Shown: in pieces, positions 7,694 through 10,676 of the stretch | Layout: every line of letters begins with the position of its first letter | Position numbering within the stretch: position 1 is the first letter of the stretch | Notes under the pieces: generated by a model | Databases searched by the model: none | What the model saw: the letters and a program-made list of their open reading frames with translations, nothing else | What the model was told of the DNA's origin: nothing | Assembly (NCBI GenBank): GCA_903958285.1 | Contig: CAJBSR010000292.1 | Span: 1-10,676, forward strand | Length of the DNA stretch: 10,676 bases | Source of the DNA: an uncultured Sphingomonadales bacterium | Lineage (GTDB): Bacteria > Pseudomonadota > Alphaproteobacteria > Sphingomonadales > Sphingomonadaceae | Direction of reading: 5' to 3' | Translations under genes and position numbers: made by a program

Positions 7694-8239
7694 TCAATAA
7701 CGGACAGGGTCTTTCCCGTCCCATTGCGACGCAGCCGCACGCATTGCGTCAAATCCAGCAATTCGGTTCGGCGCGAGGCAAAGATATTCGATCATTGTGC
7801 CGGGACCGCCGCCAAAATCGACATATATGGCCTCGCCGGCGTCCGCCGGCATGAAGACTTCCTGGACGATCGTCGCGCCTTGTAACGCCACCATCCTTCT
7901 TGTCTGGTCCATGTCTTCGACCATCACACATAGATGCTGCACCCCGTGCAGCCCCGACGTGCGCCAATCGGCATAGATTGAGGGCGCATCGTTGTGCTGC
8001 CGGACCAGTTCGATCTGGATGTTCCCCCAGTAGGCGAGTGCCATGTCGAAATCTGGGCAGCTCACCTCGCCTCTGTAGAGGACCTTTTCAAGCTGGACAT
8101 GTTCACGCACAAAGAAGGGGCCGACGCCCATAGTGTCGATCCAGAAGCGCAGAGCCGCATCAAAATCGGCAGGCACATAGGCGATCTGCATGACGGCACC
8201 AAGCTGCGCGAATCTCTGACCGTTTTCCAAGGTTCTCAT
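7694..8239 (-). CDS. VOC family protein (glyoxalase / methylmalonyl-CoA epimerase-like)
   Basis: This 181-residue protein holds two beta-alpha-beta-beta-beta modules of the vicinal oxygen chelate fold, about residues 13-82 and 98-157. Positions matching the usual metal ligands are all filled: Q18 (MQIAYV), E77 (IQIELV), H102 (VQHLCV) and E151 (TMIEYL), a Q/E/H/E set, so it probably binds a divalent metal. Such proteins act as epimerases, lyases or dioxygenases; next to an acyl-CoA dehydrogenase, an acyl-CoA-type substrate is a reasonable guess. The ATG at 8239 lacks a Shine-Dalgarno sequence and is preceded by AT-rich sequence, so a very short or absent leader is possible; ATG at 8191 (M17) is an unlikely alternative because it would leave out the residues before the first strand. 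It is the first gene of a two-gene operon and is divergent from the TetR regulator. The fold is confident, the reaction unknown. Confidence 0.88.
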   Translation of the reverse strand: MRTLENGQRFAQLGAVMQIAYVPADFDAALRFWIDTMGVGPFFVREHVQLEKVLYRGEVSCPDFDMALAYWGNIQIELVRQHNDAPSIYADWRTSGLHGVQHLCVMVEDMDQTRRMVALQGATIVQEVFMPADAGEAIYVDFGGGPGTMIEYLCLAPNRIAGFDAMRAAASQWDGKDPVRY

Positions 8240-8244
8240 AAAAA

Positions 8245-8258
8245 TGATACATGCATCA
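8245..8258. promoter_or_regulatory. Candidate operator, 14-bp near-palindrome beside the VOC start
   Basis: TGATACATGCATCA is a palindrome with one mismatched pair out of seven. Its edge is 5 bases upstream of the VOC ATG on the minus strand, where a bound repressor would block transcription initiation or early elongation. Size and symmetry suit a TetR dimer site. Assignment is by position and symmetry only. Confidence 0.4.
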
Positions 8259-8323
8259 CTTTTTTGAATATGCCAAGACCCACTATTGCTGCATGTGTTT
8301 TTTTTGCTTAGGGCTTTCCTTAA

Positions 8324-8340
8324 CGCGCAAATCGTGCGCG
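8324..8340. promoter_or_regulatory. Candidate operator, CGCGCA-N5-TGCGCG upstream of the TetR gene
   Basis: A perfect 6-base inverted repeat with a 5-base spacer (AATCG), 17 bp overall, ends 12 bases before the GTG start of the TetR gene and overlaps its expected leader. The dimensions fit a TetR-family operator and autorepression. It does not share sequence with the palindrome at 8245-8258, so at most one is likely to be the true site of this regulator. Confidence 0.4.
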
Positions 8341-8352
8341 ACTGGGGGAACC

Positions 8353-9081
8353 GTGAACGAAGAGCCGAATTCGGCGGGTAATCCGCTGACCTATTCTAGC
8401 CCGCTCATCCAGGAACGCCGTCGTCGTATCCTCAAGGAAATCCGCAAGCTGATTTCAGAAAAGGGCCTTACGAATTTCAGTGTCCGCGAGCTTTGCAAGC
8501 AGGCGGACATTGCCCAGCGCACGTTGTACAATCATTTTTCCTCGAAAGAGCGTGCTGCTGCTCTGGCCATCAAGGAAGCCTTTGACGAGATACGCTATCA
8601 CGTTCATTTCCAGACATCGGCCACGACGATCGAAGGAATGATCGACCGTGCCATAGCGATTAACAGCCGCAACTTGCGGGTGAAGAATTATGCTCTGGCG
8701 GTTGCGACCATTTACTTTTCTCCGTCCTCAACTGACGACGTATGGGAAGTTCTTCAAAAGATGGGAACTTCAGGGATAACCGTCCTTCTGGAGAGTCTTG
8801 CCGAGGATGGGCAGATAGAAGATTGGGTCGACATTGAGGAGGTCGCTCTGGCGTTTTCGAATGCGAGCTTTGCGATCATCAATGAGTGGTGCCTAGGTCG
8901 GCTTAGCGACGATGATTATCTTCGTCGGGTGGTCGATGCTCTGCTGCTCCTGTTGTGCGGCGTTTGCCGCGGTGATGCTCGGGAAACAGCGATGCGCTAC
9001 CTCTCCGAAATCCACCGGAGTGGCAAGCTGCCAGTCTTCCCGAGACCATCCTACCGGGTCAAGGCGACCTCAGACGATTAA
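8353..9081 (+). CDS. TetR/AcrR family transcriptional regulator
   Basis: This is a 242-residue one-component regulator. The GTG at 8353 is chosen because GGGGGA lies just upstream (8344-8349) and the basic TetR N-terminus (QERRRRILKEIRKLI, residues 20-34) follows shortly; the frame is open further upstream, but the sequence there is Cys/Phe-rich and overlaps the intergenic palindromes, so it is unlikely to be coding. The DNA-binding helix-turn-helix spans about 42-62, with the typical recognition segment QRTLYNHFSSKE (55-66). Residues from about 75 on form the all-helical ligand-binding and dimer domain, including a Leu/Cys-rich helix near 197-206. The divergent position suggests repression of the VOC-dehydrogenase operon and of itself, relieved by a substrate or CoA ester; this is inference. 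GC content is lower than in guaA. It converges on the acyl-CoA synthetase gene, with overlapping stop codons. Confidence 0.92.
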   Translation: MNEEPNSAGNPLTYSSPLIQERRRRILKEIRKLISEKGLTNFSVRELCKQADIAQRTLYNHFSSKERAAALAIKEAFDEIRYHVHFQTSATTIEGMIDRAIAINSRNLRVKNYALAVATIYFSPSSTDDVWEVLQKMGTSGITVLLESLAEDGQIEDWVDIEEVALAFSNASFAIINEWCLGRLSDDDYLRRVVDALLLLLCGVCRGDARETAMRYLSEIHRSGKLPVFPRPSYRVKATSDD

Positions 9082-10631
9082 CCGCCGATTGTCCGATCGG
9101 ATGGCCAAAACGGCGCACGGAGCTGACGCTTATTGATCTTGCCCATTGCGTTCCGCCCTATGTCAGAAACGAGGTTTATCGTGCGAGGACATTTGTAGCC
9201 AGCAAGGTGGCTCCTGCAGTGCGCAAGCAGAGTGGCGGGATCGGGCGCGCAGCCTGTGGCCGGGATCACCAGAGCCATTACCGCTTCGCCCATAAGGGCG
9301 TCAGGAATGCCAATCACGGCACTGTCAGCAACTTGAGGATGCAAGGCTAAAGCCGCCTCGATCTCCGCTGGATAGATGTTTACACCGCCGCTAACGATCA
9401 TGTCCGTTTCGCGGTCGGTGATGTAGATGTACCCCTCGTCATCAACATGGCCAATGTCGCCCAACGTAAAGACGCCCGGCGTGATATGGGCCGCCTGTGT
9501 TTTCTCCGGCGCGTTGTGGTAGACGATGCCTCGACCCGAAAGGTCGCGAAAGAACAGACGGCCGGTCTGTCCGTGTCCCAGCGCTTTGCCGGCATCATCG
9601 AGTACGAGTACTTCGAAGCCCGGTTGCACTTTACCAACCGACCCCGGACAGTCCAGCCATTCGATCGATGTGATCGTCGCCATGGAGCCTACCTCGGTGG
9701 CGCCATAGCTTTCCGTCAGAACTGGCCCGAACCAGTTGATCATAGCGCGCTTTACTTCGGGCGGGCAGGCTGCACCGGTATGACTAACTGCGCGTAGGCT
9801 GCTGACGTCCGGTGTGGTTCTATCAGGCTCTGGCAGCGCCAGCAGGCGCTGAAAATGAGTGGGCACCATGGTAACGGTAGACACGCGGTGCCTTTCGATC
9901 AGAGCCAACGTTTCGGCGGCATCGAAGCGTTCTGCCACGATCAGCGGCTTGCCGCCGATCAGGTGACGGACTGAATTCAGCGGCCCGGTGTGGTACATTG
10001 GCCCAATGATCAGCGAGGCCCCCGCTGGCAGAGCCTCCACGGCTACGCGATAGGCCTCGAACAGGCCACGGACGGTCTGGGCATCGGGGAACATTGATGG
10101 CGGGGTTTCGGTCCCTTTGGGGCGACCGGTCGTGCCCGAAGTATAGTGCAGATAGGGCCGTGGCGGCAGGTCCAGCGGTTCGGTCTGTGGTTGGTCCGTC
10201 AGCCAGGTTTCCCAGTCGAGCAGACCGGGCAGGGCAGGGCAGCGCCAGCCCACCACGAGCGGGGGATAGGCCGCGCTTGCCGCCGCTGCCAGCGCTGTTT
10301 CGGCATTCTCCGGGCCCGTCAACAGGATGCCGATATCGGCATCATCAAGGATGTAGCTGCATTCGCCCGGCGTCAGGTGGAAATTGACCGGGACGGGCGA
10401 TACCCCGGCGCGCAGGCCCGAAACGTAGGCGAGCGCGGGCTCGATCGCATTGCGGGCGAACACGCCCAACCGGCGGCCGGCTGCCATGTCCCGGCGGATC
10501 GCCGCTGCTGCCCGCGCAGTGATGGCGTCAACCGCGTCCCAGCCCAGCGTCTGGCTGCCATCGGCGAGGGCAGTCGCGGCACTGGCATGGGCAGATGAGG
10601 GGCGGATCACGGGCAAGGCATCCACTGTCAC
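9078..10631 (-). CDS. AMP-forming acyl-CoA synthetase (ANL superfamily)
   Basis: This 517-residue cytoplasmic enzyme is expected to activate a carboxylic acid with ATP and then transfer it to CoA. Core motifs are intact: phosphate loop TSGTTGRPKG at 164-173, adenine-binding ESYGATEVG from 307, ribose-binding D392 in LGDIG, hinge R407 in TDRETDMI, and A10 lysine K498 in NAMGKINK. Length is in the usual range. The start is a GTG at 10631, preceded by GAAGGAAAGG; it overlaps the stop of the upstream gene as GTGA, so translation is likely coupled. Its stop overlaps that of the TetR gene in a shared TTAA (9078-9081). GC is highest in the first third of the gene. The motifs do not specify the acid; a fatty, aromatic or alicyclic acid feeding the adjacent acyl-CoA dehydrogenase is plausible. 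Peptide-synthetase-like use is unlikely since no carrier domain is attached. Confidence 0.94.
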   Translation of the reverse strand: MTVDALPVIRPSSAHASAATALADGSQTLGWDAVDAITARAAAAIRRDMAAGRRLGVFARNAIEPALAYVSGLRAGVSPVPVNFHLTPGECSYILDDADIGILLTGPENAETALAAAASAAYPPLVVGWRCPALPGLLDWETWLTDQPQTEPLDLPPRPYLHYTSGTTGRPKGTETPPSMFPDAQTVRGLFEAYRVAVEALPAGASLIIGPMYHTGPLNSVRHLIGGKPLIVAERFDAAETLALIERHRVSTVTMVPTHFQRLLALPEPDRTTPDVSSLRAVSHTGAACPPEVKRAMINWFGPVLTESYGATEVGSMATITSIEWLDCPGSVGKVQPGFEVLVLDDAGKALGHGQTGRLFFRDLSGRGIVYHNAPEKTQAAHITPGVFTLGDIGHVDDEGYIYITDRETDMIVSGGVNIYPAEIEAALALHPQVADSAVIGIPDALMGEAVMALVIPATGCAPDPATLLAHCRSHLAGYKCPRTINLVSDIGRNAMGKINKRQLRAPFWPSDRTIGG

Positions 10632-10676
10632 GCGCGCGCCTTTCCTTCGGCAATCAGTGCGTCGATCCCGGCATGA
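10628..10676 (-). CDS. C-terminal end of an upstream gene, cut by the window edge
   Basis: The last 15 codons read HAGIDALIAEGKARA and then TGA (10630-10628). That stop overlaps the GTG start of the acyl-CoA synthetase by the four bases GTGA, the usual sign of two consecutive genes in one operon. The small, Ala-rich, charged tail looks coding but is too short to assign a family; an enzyme of the same CoA pathway would fit the context. Confidence 0.6.
   Translation of the reverse strand, partial: HAGIDALIAEGKARA

Larger units (their letters stand above)
8240..8352. promoter_or_regulatory. Divergent promoter/operator region of the VOC-dehydrogenase operon and TetR gene
   Basis: These 113 bp separate divergent starts, the classic layout for a TetR repressor controlling its neighbour and itself. 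The region is clearly AT-richer than the flanking genes, with T-runs near 8260 and 8298-8305. It holds two palindromes listed separately. A further inverted pair, ACATGCA (8249-8255) and TGCATGT (8290-8296), is spaced 34 bases apart. On the minus strand TTGGCA could be a -35 element and TATCAT, a few bases before the VOC ATG, a -10-like element, but their spacing to each other (21) is poor. Promoter positions are therefore not settled. Confidence 0.55.

Noticed and set aside
8251..8352. N-terminal extension of the TetR protein to an ATG at 8251
   Set aside because: The added residues are Cys/Phe-rich and unlike TetR N-termini, and the stretch covers the divergent promoter region. GTG at 8353 has a ribosome binding site.

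Overview
The window reads as chromosomal DNA of an alphaproteobacterium, most likely a sphingomonad (Sphingopyxis/Sphingobium/Novosphingobium type). This rests on moderately high GC, the gene content (secreted DUF885 and prolyl oligopeptidase peptidases, a Tyr/Arg/Asp-rich exported protein, CoA-ester catabolism) and a dispersed-repeat-like palindrome at the left edge that resembles ones I remember from these genomes. No genus-level marker such as rRNA is present, so this is inference.

Left part (1-4861): two predicted exported peptidases are transcribed divergently from a 113-bp region. A DUF885 protein with a HExxPGHH motif (minus strand) faces a prolyl oligopeptidase family S9A enzyme with an intact Ser-Asp-His triad (plus strand). 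Next comes an exported low-complexity protein of unknown function with one predicted membrane helix, closed by a good hairpin terminator. All three are probably envelope or periplasmic proteins.

Centre (4862-6433): guaA, a complete GMP synthase with all glutaminase and ATP-pyrophosphatase motifs. It is the only clear housekeeping gene.

Right part (6457-10676): an accessory-looking CoA-ester catabolic cluster. An acyl-CoA dehydrogenase and a VOC/glyoxalase-fold protein form a minus-strand operon. A TetR-family regulator is divergent from it across 113 bp that hold two short palindromes, which are candidate operators. An AMP-forming acyl-CoA synthetase converges on the regulator, and its stop codon overlaps the regulator's. 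A further minus-strand gene, cut by the window edge, overlaps the synthetase start by GTGA. A plausible working model is that the synthetase activates a carboxylic acid to its CoA ester, the dehydrogenase introduces a double bond, the VOC protein acts on an intermediate, and the TetR protein controls the divergent operon. The substrate cannot be read from the sequence. GC drops in hand-counted lines of the dehydrogenase and regulator (about 47-57%) against guaA (about 58-65%) and rises to over 70% in the N-terminal part of the synthetase gene, so the junction just after guaA may be a transfer boundary.

I found no CRISPR array, tRNA, rRNA, insertion sequence, integrase, toxin-antitoxin pair or defence system. 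No gap between genes is longer than 126 bases. Nothing here clearly amounts to an undescribed system; the points below are modest leads.
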